The position numbers and the translations under genes are program-made. DNA of 64,000 nt from the NCBI GenBank assembly GCA_963691815.1, contig OY829653.1, positions 29,210,250 to 29,274,249 of the forward strand, written 5' to 3'. Position 1 is the stretch's first letter, and every line of letters begins with the position of its first letter. Source of the DNA: Echiichthys vipera. Taxonomy: Eukaryota > Chordata > Actinopteri > Perciformes > Trachinidae. This document shows, piece by piece, positions 24,683-37,569 of the stretch. The notes beneath the pieces are model-generated. The model worked only from the letters and a program-made list of their open reading frames with translations, did no database searches and was not told the origin of the DNA.

Positions 24683-25275
24683 TAGAGCTGCAACTCTTAA
24701 TCGATTACTTGTCAACGATTAAATTAATCGCCAAATATTTTGATAACAATAATCATTTTGAGTCACTTTTTCAGAAAAAAAGTCCAAACTCAATAATAAT
24801 GTGAATGTTTTCTGGTTTATTTCTTCCTCTATGACAGTAAACTGAATATCACTGAGTTGTGGACAAAACAAGACATTTGCAGACGTCATCTAGGGCTTTA
24901 AGAAACACTGATCCACATTTTTCACCATTTTCTGACATTTTAGATAACAAAGCAAACAACTAACAAAAATGAAGAAAAGAAACCAATAAAAGAACTATTC
25001 TAGAGCAAAAAAAGTGGAGGACATATCAATCACTAACATGTCGACAGTTGGTTTGTGTGTCTGTAATTTAGAAATGGGTTTACCCATGATTACACTCTTG
25101 TATAAATAGGGGTTTGTTGGTACACATGGTCAAATTGTTCTTGAATGTAACCACATTCTGAAGCGCAAGAAGAAATGGATGAATCAGAATTTATGTATAG
25201 AAATTAGCATACATAATTAGCAAGTTTTATGCACAAAATTGTGCTTACGGATGTTGGTAAATGAGGCCCCTTTTT
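24683..25275. repeat. Two fish interspersed repeat remnants
   Basis: First, gagctgcaactcttaatcga then taaattaatcgccaaatatt (24685-24960) matches the widespread fish repeat built on GGGCTGCAACTAA...ATTAATCG. Second, acaaaattgtgcttacggat then gttggtaaatgaggcccc (about 25050-25270) matches another fish repeat ending in AAATGAGGCCCC. Both identifications are from memory and the superfamilies are uncertain. Confidence 0.5.
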
Positions 25276-25994
<719 letters not shown>

Positions 25995-26150
25995 TAACAC
26001 ACTTACTCGCCCCCTCTCTGAATCCTTTTTACTCTTGCTTTTGCCTGACATTTCCCTCTATATCCTTCCTCTATTTAATTTCTTTCTCTTTCCATTCTTG
26101 CTTGCTTGCTCATTCTGTATCCACCCTCCACCCCCTGCCACCAGTATATA

Positions 26151-27221
<1,071 letters not shown>

Positions 27222-27478
27222 AGGGTTGCAAAGGGGTGGACAGTTTCTGTTAAACAGTTGAATACTTTCCATGAGAATTAATGGGAATATATTGGAATTA
27301 ATGGGAATTAACAGGAATGAACTGGAAATTTGGGGGTAACTTACAATAACTTTATTGAACAGTGCACTGTGCATTCTACCATAAAATCCACAGATAAGTG
27401 TGTTTTTTTTATGTCTGTATATAATAAGGTTAATTTCCATTTCCAACTTTGAATATTTCCAGAATTTTGCAACCCTAG
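27222..27478. mobile_element. Non-autonomous element with GGGTTGCAA inverted ends
   Basis: It starts agggttgcaaaggggtgg and ends gaattttgcaaccct, an inverted-end pair. The body (gagaattaatgggaatatat, gaaatttgggggtaacttac) is a short hAT-like element I recognise as common in fish genomes. The flanks agacacac (left) and agatacac (right) form an imperfect 8-bp duplication. Confidence 0.65.
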
Positions 27479-27795
27479 ATACACACAGACTCACAATGGT
27501 GAAATCAATATCGGCATGGCTGTCATGCCATTTCCTAAATAAGATACATTTATTTTCCACATACAGGCAAAAATGTGTATGGTTAAAATGAAGCTACCGT
27601 GAGTCATGTTACAATCTGATGTTTTGTATTTGTAAATATTCCAAAATATGCCACAATGTTCTGTTTTTGGTATTATACTGGTATTTGACATTATATTCTT
27701 TGGTAATCAAGCTACAGTATTCAATAGCCATCATGTATCTGCATAACTACTGTATTTAAGCCGTTCCACTATGTTGCAGCGAAGGTTAGACTCAC
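27479..27795. other. Intronic AT-rich sequence next to visible exon 4
   Basis: It lies immediately downstream (in transcript terms) of the donor at 27790-27795. No element is recognised. Confidence 0.5.
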
Positions 27796-27901
27796 CATCA
27801 TCGATGATGCTGACCACTACTCCACTGCCGGTGATGTTGTTGCTCCAGACTGGCATCACATTCAGGTCAAACCCACTAGAGTTGTACTCACCCTGTGCAA
27901 A
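27796..27901 (-). CDS. PCSK-family convertase, catalytic Asp (DDG) exon (visible exon 4)
   Basis: This minus-strand exon of the peptidase S8 (kexin) domain encodes GFDLNVMPVWSNNITGSG followed by VVVSIIDDG. D-L-N-V...W...T-G-x-G-V-V...D-D-G is the conserved strand and loop carrying the catalytic aspartate. The donor GTGAGT (plus 27790-27795) leaves phase 1 right after DD, an exon junction I recall as common to convertase genes. Two acceptors 9 nt apart keep the frame: tttag before TTTGCACAG (exon to 27901, adds Phe-Ala-Gln) and the cag at its end (exon to 27892). With the longer form the QWEL-to-DLNV spacing is 15 residues, near that remembered for PC1/3 and PC2; the shorter gives 12. The next exon, with the His motif HGTRCAGE, was not found anywhere from 1 to 27795, so the following intron is long. 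No lesion is seen. Confidence 0.92.
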
Positions 27902-28105
27902 CTAAACACAGACACACAAATATACACTGCATTATTACAACTTTAAAAGCTAAGGGAATTACCTGTTTATTGTTAAACATAACCCCAAAAACATTGCTGA
28001 TTATCAGTAAGTCGAAGACAACTACCTGCAAAGCCAGCTAGCACAGTTGCCAGGGCATTTTCATTTACTTGTGTTCTGTCTGCTTGTCCTGTAGAGCATT
28101 CATTT

Positions 28106-28800
28106 ACACTGGAGATCAAAATTAGACAACCAATTATACATTTTTATTTTTTATTGTTCAGAATTTGATAGAATATCAGCTGTGGCTATAGCACTGTTGT
28201 ACTGGCATGTTTCTTTTTTAAATAACCAAGGCACTTCAACAAAAAGCTTTATTTTGTGAAAAAGCAAAATTAGACACTTTTAGATCCCTCCCAGTTATTG
28301 GTGTTAATCTGGCTCCTAGTGACAGTTGATTTATAATTCCCCCCTGGGATTATTAAAGTATTTCTGATTGTGACTAATTGTTGGACCCACCCTATTTATC
28401 TGGCACCTCTCCTGGTTAGTTTGTAAGATGGAAGCTGCTCTAAGGAGAGTGAAACTCTGAGACAGCAAGTTGTCAAGATGAAAAGGCCAAAGGGATGACC
28501 CTCTCAGCCATCAGAGAGAGGTTGGGCGTTCACAGTTTGTGAGCAACGACAATATTGAAATGTTGGTCTCAAGGACAAAGATTCTTTTAAGTCCCTCAAA
28601 AAGGCTGGTCGTTCATTTTTGAATCCTAGAGAAGAAAACATTGTTGAAATCTTCTCTTCTGACACAGTGAATACTGTTCTCCAATTTTGATCCCTGTTTT
28701 TTTTCACTAAATAAAGGTTTTTGTTGAAGTGACCTGCCATTTCTACTAAAGTTGTCCTATCCTGCACAACCAATGCTGGGAATATCACAAAGTGCCATTG
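28106..28800 (+). mobile_element. Second Tc1-like transposon relic
   Basis: It starts cactggagatcaaaattaga after a TA, a Tc1-type end. The left subterminal phrase cacttcaacaaaaagcttta (28230-28249) is mirrored inverted at the right as aaaggtttttgttgaagtga (about 28713-28732). Between them lie the start of a transposase (AAGATG then KRPKGMTLSAIRERLG at about 28478-28530) and a decayed interior. A LINE-like phrase ctgggattattaaagtattt (28343-28362) may be an older insertion. The right end is not precisely placed. Confidence 0.6.
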
Positions 28801-30392
28801 TCACAAACATTGACACAGTGTTCAGAAGGCAAACATTACTACTGCTGCTGAAAAAGAATGTCCACTCATGACCAATTATTATTTTTTTACTCTATAAAAT
28901 AAAACCAATAAGAGCATTGTTCAAGTTTTTAAAAGTATAATGAGCAGTGTCAGTATCCATTACTAGTGCTAATATACGTAAATACTGGCTGTTCTTTCAC
29001 ATACATACTGTATGTGGAAATACCTTCTGCTAGATATGTACTACATCTTCACTTAAAAACATCACAATGGATCTACACCCAAAAACAGAGTGGACATACT
29101 GTCATACCAGAAATGACAGGAGCAGCCCACATGCACATATATACACAACCAATTTGATATTCAAAGTAAGTGTTTCTAGAGGCTTTAACTCTGCTGTTGT
29201 TATCGTGTTGAAGAGAAAGAAAGAGAGGAAAGGAGTGCACAATGGGGGACAACGGCTAAGTAGGGGATAGTGTGTATGTATGTGTGTGAGTGTGTTTGTA
29301 CTTTCATACCTATCAAACAGTGAAACTCGGGCCATCAAACATTCACCAACACTAGCAGTGACGAAACAACCGATTTTCACTGATTAATACCATTAGTTAC
29401 AAGAAATATACATAATATAAATATATTTAAAAAAATGTAAGTCAGTAAATAAAACTCATGGAGGCAACACATGCGACCCCTCATTCCCCATGAACAAATT
29501 GCGTTGTAGCTGTGTGTATTTCTGGCATACCACATGTTGTTCTGTTGCTGCTCTGTAGCGAGCAGTTGTGCACGCCTGTCATGAGAGTCACAAACTTAGC
29601 AGGAAAAAAGAGCTTAAATTGCAACATGCTAGCATAGTAGCAAGAATTACACATTCTTCTACATCAATGGAGACTGGTGGTTAAATTGGAAGTATGCCCA
29701 AACCTGAACGGTTCATGACCGGTTAAACAAGGTTTGCCTACCAGTCAGAAAATAGGTGCAAGTTAGCATCCCTACTTTAAATCGTGCAAACATCATGTCT
29801 ACGGCCCTCTGGTGGATTTATTTTCATTCTTAGCCAACAGCCGACCTGCAAGAGTGTGAGTGTTAAAGTTCATTGCCCCTGCACTTGGGCTGCGGTGGTG
29901 GGGACTAGAGGGGATGCTGAAAAAAATGTAGCAGCCAAGTTTAAACTGACTTCCTGACTAATCAACTTTTGGAGAAACGCAACCAGACGTCACAATGTGG
30001 TGGCTATCACGTAATCTACCAAAGAGCAGACATAATACAGTGGAATGGGGAACACAATAGACACAAATTGGCAGTTTAACTGACACTCCCACCCTGACAC
30101 CTATCCTATGCTAATCGCTGGTGTGAATGTAGCCTAACATGCTGTTTTTTCACACTCCAGAGTGTGAATGCCTTGCAGCCCAAGGAGGCTTTCAGACTAT
30201 AGAGCCTATTTAGCTAACTACATACTGGAGGAACCAGTATCTTGTATCAGTATCTCCTGAAACATGATTTATTACCTTATTTTTCTATTAAATATGAATG
30301 CTCAACTAAAGTAGATACCCTCCCTAGTTTAAAGCTTCACACTATTAAAATGAATGATGAAAGAAGAAGTATTTTTAAAATGTTTATTTGAA
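28801..30392. other. Intronic AT-rich sequence, nothing recognised
   Basis: No exon with convertase motifs and no clear transposon end was found. Confidence 0.45.
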
Positions 30393-31066
30393 GGCGGCCG
30401 TTGACTCAGTAGTAAGAGCAGGTGCCTCACATATAGGGCGCACTCACACTGTCCTTCCGCACCGCGACCCGGGCTTTAGGGTACTTGTCCCCCCTCCCTC
30501 TCCCCCCGCGCCCCAGCCCCGTTTGTACTCACACTGCCAGGGCCGGCCAATGCTTCTTGCTGTCCATACGCCATCACGCCGTAACACGTCACACGCATTG
30601 ATCGCGTGTGTGTGGCTTTGTTTACAAATCTTTCCACAGACCTCTGAGTTTTTTTGCGTCTTGTCGACTGTTTCATCCGACCAAATCTGCAGGAAACACT
30701 CCACCTCCGCATCACACTAACGTGAACCTTTCACCGCCATTGTTGTTGTTGTTAAATGTCCGCCCATGGTCCGTCGTTCTATTTTCTATGTCCGAACAGG
30801 CGCACATACCGCTACCGCCGTAGGGCTCGTGCTCGTGCTCGTACATGTGCGCACGCTCGTGCTCGTACATGTGCAAACTGCTCTGCTAAAGCCCACATCT
30901 TTCAAGCGGCCCGCTGTCGGCTGTTATGCGTGGAACGGGTGCACTCACACTGCTTAAACGTACTAGGCTTTAGCTGAAAAAACGGTTTTGGCCCGGTACA
31001 GAACAACAGTGTGAGTGCGCCCATAGAGGCTAAAAGTTCTAGATGCAGCGGCCCCCACTTCGACTC
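30393..31066 (+). mobile_element. tRNA-headed SINE, copy 2, split by another element
   Basis: The left piece (30393-30435, ggcggccgttgactcagtag ... gtgcctcacata) and right piece (31023-31066, atagaggctaaaagttctag ... cttcgactcag) join into the SINE seen intact at 18070 and 62587. The 587 bp between them are the Harbinger-like element. After 31066 the SINE stops where a further repeat (gggtacgtccacatg) begins, so its 3' half is missing. Confidence 0.82.
30436..31022 (-). mobile_element. Harbinger-like non-autonomous element, copy 1
   Basis: The ends GGGCGCACTCACACTGTC and, inverted, the same GGGCGCACTCACACTGTT form terminal inverted repeats, flanked by a 3-bp duplication ATA (30433-30435 and 31023-31025). 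The undamaged SINE copies confirm the empty site. A minus-strand frame (30444-30704) carries ECFLQIWSDETVDK, the W...L.IW.D signature of the SANT/Myb-like (MADF-type) domain of PIF/Harbinger accessory proteins. Orientation is given by this frame. Confidence 0.78.
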
Positions 31067-31930
31067 AGGGTACGTCCACATGCTCGAAAACCACATTTTC
31101 TTTTCTCCGTCGTTTTCAAAAGTTTTCCGTCCACACAGACTCGGCTCAAGAAATATCTGCGTCCACAGGAAACCAGCGAAACCGATTCAAAACGCTGTAG
31201 TACACATGCCAGGCCTGGATGTGGAGCTGTAACTGCCAAAGAAATACACCAACAACAGAGAAGAAGAGACGGGTAGACGCTGTGGAGAATCCAAACACCG
31301 GAGAGTTTCTCTCCAAATCTGTAGACTTCCCAAATCCTCCTCCATCCTAGAGAGGAATCTGTCACTGTTTCTGGTGTAAGTGGAGACTCTGTGCTGTTTT
31401 GGACTCTGATGCACCGATCACTCTGCAGTTAGTGTCCTCAACGAGCAGAGGGTGCTGCTGGGAGCCCCTTCCCTGTCCCAAAGCGCTCACAGGCAAGCAC
31501 TGTCTCGCTACTTTTTGCGACCTTCTTGGCAACTTTGTTTATAAAAAAGCTACTAGTGACCAATTAAGCGACTTATTTAGACCATCAGGGAAAAGGGATA
31601 TATATCTGGTTGGCTTAATTCATTCCCTTGCATGTGGCTCAGAGTCCAGTTCAGTATACAGTCATATTGGTCTGTGTCTCTCTCCTCTAACGCTCCTCTA
31701 ACCGTGGGGTTAGACGTCGGAGGTGGGACGATGACTGATCGTTAACAAAGTATGCGGTTTCGCCGTACAGACGACAATGCCCCGGGGGACGTTCTCAAAT
31801 CTTCCCACTCTGAGACCTGGTTACAAAAAATACCATTTTCAGGCTCCGATAACGGCGGCTGAATGTGCATGGTTGGCCAAAACGATACTTGTTGTGTAGT
31901 TACAGGTTGTGCTGGCAGTACGCTGGCAGA
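31067..31930. mobile_element. Probable DNA element of the GGGTACGTCCACA family
   Basis: It begins gggtacgtccacatgctcga followed by ttttccgtccacacag, phrases typical of a common fish DNA element whose ends read as GTCCACAC repeats. The distal part (ttttcaggctccgataacgg, ttggccaaaacgatac, about 31838-31890) matches the other side of such elements. The right end has decayed, so the boundary is approximate. The element abuts or interrupts the SINE at 31066. Confidence 0.5.
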
Positions 31931-33192
31931 CAACCACCCTCAACCATCATACACTGCATGCATGACTCAAGACATTATTTTCTGCATTGGCTGCAATTTA
32001 AGGGTTTAAAATGTTGTATCTAATCTGATGTCCTCTAGATGTCTTCAGGTCTGGTCTCTTATCCAGAATGAGAAATTGGGGGCAGAATGGAAAGTCAAGT
32101 TACAGTGTACTGTGTGACAACGAAATCAGTTTTACATTTTACCTGTGTCCTTAGTCCACTTATTGATTTGTTGATGTATATGATAGAAAAAAAGACTCTG
32201 AAGGCCATGACTCCCTGTTTGAATGCACATAGTGACAAAAGTTTGCACTGCAGCATAGATGAATGAAAAGAAATAAGCAAAAGGTCTTAATCTTAATGGT
32301 GAATTGTCATGAACATGCTCACATCACAAGGAGGAAGAACTAGTGTTTTGAATAAAAAGTGGAAATAATGTATGTAAGAGAGGAATGGCTGCCAAACGCT
32401 AAAAAAAAAAATGCAGTTGAGCCTTAAGAGTATTTACATTTTTGTAGTTTTAAATATGGCATAACATTTTTTATCCATTGAAAATGTGATGTTGGCTTGT
32501 TAGAGTTGCAATGTAACAATATTAGCCTTTGTGGTGGTAGTAGTAAGGGGAAAAGTCAATGAATCAGCCTAAGCCACTGACAGGGAGACTTTTGTAGGGG
32601 CTACGCCAAATACTGTGATGACTGGGTCTGGCTGTAATGCTTTATCACAGATGAATGTAAAAGTATCAAAGATAGCATCCCAGAATGAAAGCAGGGCTGG
32701 GTAAGTCCAAACCATGTAATAAAGGGTGGCTTCATCTTAATGCCAACAAGAACAGGTTCCCAGATGTTCCAAGGAACCTCTTAGCAAGTTTGCTTTTTGA
32801 GAACTATCATCTGTGGATTATCTTAAACAGTAACAATTCATGTTTTACACAGATATATGTTTAGTGGATCTGTTCAGTTGCAAATTGTGTGTGTGTGTCA
32901 GTGAATTGTGTAAGGAATCATTATCATTTTCTGAATCATTTGAACACAATCAATCCTATCTCTCAAGCATATATACTGTACGTATGTGCGCATACGCACC
33001 CACACCCACACCCACTTTTCCACATTCTCATACAAACATAAATACACGTATAAAGTATTGATAAAGTGCAAAACAACACACACTTTCTTTATGCAGATGA
33101 CACACATGCAAAATCAAAACTGTCTTCGCTACGTTTATATTAGCAGCCCTTCAGCTATTATAACAATCACACTCTCGCTCGGCCTCTCTCTG

Positions 33193-33203
<11 letters not shown>
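31931..33203. other. Intronic AT-rich sequence, nothing recognised
   Basis: A short poly(A) lies near 32401-32411 and a (CACACC)-like patch near 32998-33015. No gene was found. Confidence 0.45.

Positions 33204-33256
<53 letters not shown>
33204..33256. repeat. (CA)26 microsatellite
   Basis: CA run preceded by TC-rich sequence. Confidence 0.95.
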
Positions 33257-33258
<2 letters not shown>

Positions 33259-33636
33259 ACACACTTTACACTATCCACAGCAAACATGGCCAGGATGCTG
33301 TATGGATTTAAGAAGCTTTGAACAAGCTCCTCTGGACTTAGCCTTAGCAAGGATACAATGGAGTCCACTTGCCTTGTTTGTGTACGTGTGTGTGTGTGTG
33401 TGTGTTTGTGTGTGTGCGTGCGTGCATATGTGTATGTGTGTATACTGCTAACCGAGGATGTACACTCTAACTTTTAACAAACATACAAACACACACACAC
33501 ACACACACACTCACACACACACACACGTCTGGTCCTGGCAGGCTACCAACCCTGAGCAGATTACTGACCCTCAATCAATATCCACGTTCACCAGAGGCTG
33601 ATTAAACACAACAGAACGAGAGCAGGAGAGGAGGGC

Positions 33637-33640
<4 letters not shown>
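33257..33640. other. Sequence with short GT and CA runs
   Basis: Contains a GT run at about 33384-33415 and an interrupted CA run at about 33488-33526. Otherwise nothing is recognised. Confidence 0.6.
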
Positions 33641-33733
<93 letters not shown>

Positions 33734-33746
33734 CGAGAGAGAGAGC

Positions 33747-33780
<34 letters not shown>

Positions 33781-33797
33781 GAGCGAGAGAGAGAGAG
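33641..33797. repeat. (GA)n microsatellite, 157 bp
   Basis: GA run with periodic C and A interruptions (gagcgagaga). Homopurine on the plus strand, therefore homopyrimidine in the convertase pre-mRNA, where it reads as (UC)n in the intron between exons 3 and 4. Confidence 0.95.
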
Positions 33798-34595
33798 GTG
33801 CAATGCTTCACATTTTTCTCAATAATTTAGTTAATTATGATTATGTTCTATTGTTCAATTGATGTAATCAAGCTATATAGCTACGGTTAGCTATACTGCA
33901 TAACCTGCTTGGTACCTTTTTCAAAATCTTCATGCATCGTGAAGATGACCATAAACAATAAAGTTTGAGAAAGAAAGAAAATTGAGAATGGTGGCTATTT
34001 GCTACAAATGACACTAAGCTATGTCAGACTTTTCTTTCACTACAGCTTCATATCCCCCCTCTTCTCCTCCCCCCTTTCTCCTTCAATGTCTCTACCACTC
34101 TCCGCCCCCGTCCTGACTCTAACCCCACCACCTTGCCCCGAGAGCTGAGGTGTCAATCAGTCTGTTGCCAGTTGCCAAGGTGAATATCTAACCCCGCCTC
34201 TCCTCCTCCTGGCTCTTTCAGATTACACCCTTGCATGTCCGTCAAGAACATCCGCTGTGGACGATTGGCTGAGCCCTGGCGTCCCGTGTGTGAGTATGTT
34301 GGGATACTGGCTATACCATACCAGAAACCTACATTATAATAATTACAGGTTATATGCTATTAAGCTATTGAATATAATCTGGTAATATTTACAAAGCTTT
34401 TGTCTGAACTAGATGTGTCATGTTAATCAATCGCTCAATTTGTCACGTAAAATCATAAAAATACTATTCTAGTGTGTGTAATCCTGTCACTTCCTTCAAT
34501 TTATGCATCAAATGCTTGCATGCTACACTAATATAATAATTGCTGGCATGGTGTACCTTCTTCACAACCTCGACAGGGAGAAAAGGCTGTTACCC
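33798..34595. other. Intronic sequence, nothing recognised
   Basis: A C/T-rich patch at about 34045-34220 and AT-rich sequence elsewhere. No exon was found. Confidence 0.45.
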
Positions 34596-34599
34596 AGGT

Positions 34600-35165
34600 G
34601 GTTGGCAGCCCCTGGTGTGAATATTACTTAGGCAGGGTAGGCCTCTGTTCAAGCCGTACCAACCACTCTTTATTTGGACCTGCAGTCCTGTTCGCTGCTG
34701 TTTTAATACCAGGAGGAGATGTTCCCCATCAGGATGCTGTCAATAGTGCAGGACTAGAAATTCCTCAGTATTTGAGGGGATACTCAGAATTCCCTTAGGC
34801 TTAGAACATAAAATAGTCTCTGTCTTGCCTTTCTCACCACTGAGTCAGTATGTAGTGCCAAGATCAGGCCCTCTGTGATCAGGTCACCAAGGTACTTGTA
34901 GCTTTCCGCCCTCTCCACAATGAGATGGGTGCGTAGTTCCAATCCTGCTTCTTCCCAAAGTCCTCTATCAAGTCCTTAGTCTTGCTGATGACTATGACTA
35001 GGTTGTTGTCCTTACACTAGCAGGTCAGGACCTCTACTTCTTTCAGGTAGGCCTTTTCATTGGTATCCGTGATCAAGTCTCCCCATCAAGTCTACTGACG
35101 ACACTGCTGTGTCGTCAGTAGACTTGATAAGGGTGTTTGAGTCAAAAGTGGCTACACAGCTGTTT
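34600..35165 (-). pseudogene. LINE reverse-transcriptase fragment (Rex/CR1-like)
   Basis: On the minus strand, reading with stops and shifts, the palm motif appears as LIKSTDDTAVSSVDL (the DD of the RT active site, about 35090-35140). It is followed by ERAESYKYLGDLITEGL (about 34875-34925) and CTIDSILMGNISSWY with RVVGTA (about 34640-34735), the typical order in fish Rex1/CR1-type LINEs. A fold-back duplication lies on the active-site segment (35085-35128). The copy is 5'- and 3'-incomplete and dead. Confidence 0.66.
35085..35128. repeat. Perfect 20-bp inverted repeat with 4-nt loop
   Basis: The left arm (35085-35104), atcaagtctactgacgacac, and the right arm (35109-35128) are exact reverse complements, separated by tgct. 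A third partial copy of the arm (gatcaagtct) lies at 35071-35080. The structure sits within the LINE reverse-transcriptase fragment. Confidence 0.97.
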
Positions 35166-35399
35166 GTAGAGGAAGTGCTGTGCTTGTGTTTATGAATGAT
35201 TTAAAGGTTGAATATTTAGAATCATTATCAAAAGCTATAATTTAAAAAAAAATGCACCCACAGAGCGTCATGACGGGTACAGAATGAAAGTATGCTTTTG
35301 CATAAAGAATGTATTTAGTCTGAATGAATATTTTAAAGATTTTTTTGAAGGGTTTGACAAGGACTGTCTGTCCCGTTCTGTTTCCATGGTAGCAGCCAA

Positions 35400-35586
35400 T
35401 GATGACGATGATGTCAATCAATGCGTGTGACGTGTTACGGCGTGATGACGTGTAGGCAGCAAGAAGCGTTCGCCGAGGCCCAGGTAGTGTGAGTACAAAC
35501 AGGCCCGGGCCGCGGGGGGAGAGGGAGGGAGGGACAAGATAACCTAAAGCACGGGGCACGGTACGGATGGACGTGTGAGTGCGCCC
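35400..35586 (+). mobile_element. Harbinger-like element, 5'-truncated copy 2
   Basis: From about 35400 the sequence follows the other copies (caatgcgtgtgacgtgttac, aggcccaggtagtgtgagta) and ends gtgtgagtgcgccc at 35586, followed by TTA. The left inverted repeat and the SANT-like frame are missing. Confidence 0.75.
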
Positions 35587-35589
35587 TTA

Positions 35590-36813
35590 GATTGGCATTT
35601 TTACACTTTAATGTATTGCTATGTGACCTCCTGGATGAGTCGTCAATGCGCTCTTGAAGTCATTTTGGTCGGCCGGGCACTCCTGGGAAGGATCATAACG
35701 GCTGGATGGATAACGGCTCTCACTGTGGTTCACTGGAGGCCCAAAGCCTTAGAAATGGCTTTGTAACCCTTTCCAGACTTTCACATAGGGCCAGGTTGTT
35801 TTGGATAGCTTTTTCCCTTAATAAATGAAATCATCATTTCAAAAAGGCCTCGTGTATTTACTCAGGTTATCTTTGTCTGATATTAAAATTCATTTGATGA
35901 TCTGAAGCATGTAAATGTGATAAAAAAGCAAGAACAGAAGACATCTGTAAGAGAGCAAACACTTTTTCATAGAAGTGTACATCCATATTGTTGCATCTGT
36001 CAGCCAATAATGATGAAAAGAGAAAGACATTAAAGTACAAAATGACAATCTTTAAGATCATTTAGACATTGTTTGTCCAATCGAGAGCAGTTACACTTTC
36101 ACACAGCACTGTATCTGCAAAAGGCTCATTTCAGCTGATACACGGGCCAGGGGCTTTTTATTGGTCTCGTTACATGAAAAGGGGTTTTGATAAACAAACA
36201 AACAAACAAACAAAAGGTATCAAGATTGCAAAGAAAAGACAAAGAATGAAGTGGTACAACTGCCCAGGTGGACAATTTAATTCAAGCACACTTGTGCATA
36301 GTGACTTTGGATATCACAAAAAATAGGAAATTATCTTTGAAAAATAATTCATAATTCCTTATTTAAAAAAGGCTGTAAATACAGCTACTGAATAGTCTGA
36401 ACTGGTGTTGATATTTTGTGCTAGATCTTTACTGTAACACATATGACCTGCTGCTTTTGTACTGCTTCTACTACTTCTGCACAATCACATACTGGTCAAA
36501 TCAAGTGAACGAGATTCTGTTGAATGGATGAGCTTGTCTTGTTGCAGTGCGGTTTGAGTGTCAGTATTGCTCCGAGCCTCATCAATCGCCGGCATCTGTC
36601 TCAGTTCAACATGGACAACCCTCTTCCCCTCCTCTCTCTCTCTCTCTCTCTCTTCCTCTCTTTCCTTCTCCATAATCTGCCTGCCTCCCTCTATCTTCTC
36701 TCTCTACAGTCACGCATGAAAGCCTGCCTGACTTATGCCTGTCAGAGGAACATTCTTCACGATGAAGACAAAAGCGGAGAGGAGAGAGAAGAGACTTCCA
36801 GATAAGACCAATG
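35590..36813. other. Intronic sequence with short repeats, nothing recognised
   Basis: Contains an (AAAC)n run at 36194-36213 and a CT run at about 36634-36652. No exon was found apart from visible exon 3 beyond it. Confidence 0.5.

Positions 36814-36842
<29 letters not shown>
36814..36842. repeat. (CA)14 run beside the exon 3 donor
   Basis: CA run of 29 bp on the plus strand. In the convertase pre-mRNA it reads (UG)n, starting 11 nt after exon 3 (36854-36954) and about 5 nt after its donor hexamer. Confidence 0.95.
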
Positions 36843-36844
<2 letters not shown>

Positions 36845-36853
36845 TACACCCAC

Positions 36854-36954
36854 CAGTTCCCACTGCATGGGCCAGAGCGGGTCATTGAAGGTGAGGGACT
36901 GGTCACTCTTCTCTTCAGGCTGCCTGTCAGTTGCAGACTCTCTCCTCTGGGGAC
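36854..36954 (-). CDS. PCSK-family convertase, linker and FNDP exon (visible exon 3)
   Basis: This 101-nt minus-strand exon enters in phase 1 (two bases complete the Ser codon begun by the exon at 41834) and leaves in phase 0. The acceptor is tgtgtgcttacag; the donor GTGGGT is weaker than its neighbours. After a polar, charged linker (PQRRESATDRQPEEKSDQ) it encodes LTFNDPLWPMQWEL. N-D-P-x-W/Y-x-x-Q-W-x-L is a hallmark of the start of the kexin/furin catalytic domain, just before the first strands and the DDG aspartate. The exon lies between a (TG)n run 11 nt downstream of its end in the transcript and a (CA)n run about 45 nt upstream of it. Skipping the exon would shift the frame, because 101 is not a multiple of three. 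Among the four exons this gives one of the two strongest protein signatures. Confidence 0.92.
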
Positions 36955-36997
36955 CTGTAAGCACACAGACCCATCATGTGTGAGTGTATGTGAGTGG

Positions 36998-37104
<107 letters not shown>

Positions 37105-37318
37105 TTTTTCTTGTTTTGAACTCTGACTTCAGGAAGTCCCTGATCTACAACCAATGGTGAAAGGCCTTCCAGATCCCCCTTTTCTCCAGTGAGGTGGAAT
37201 ACTGTCGGAAGATTACCATATCATTAGCATGTCATTACTGCGGCACAGCTTGGCTCGCTGTCTGTCGATGTGCTATCAGCTCATCAAGGCCTGCACCTTT
37301 CTCTCAATGCGCTCACTG

Positions 37319-37568
<250 letters not shown>

Positions 37569-37569
37569 G

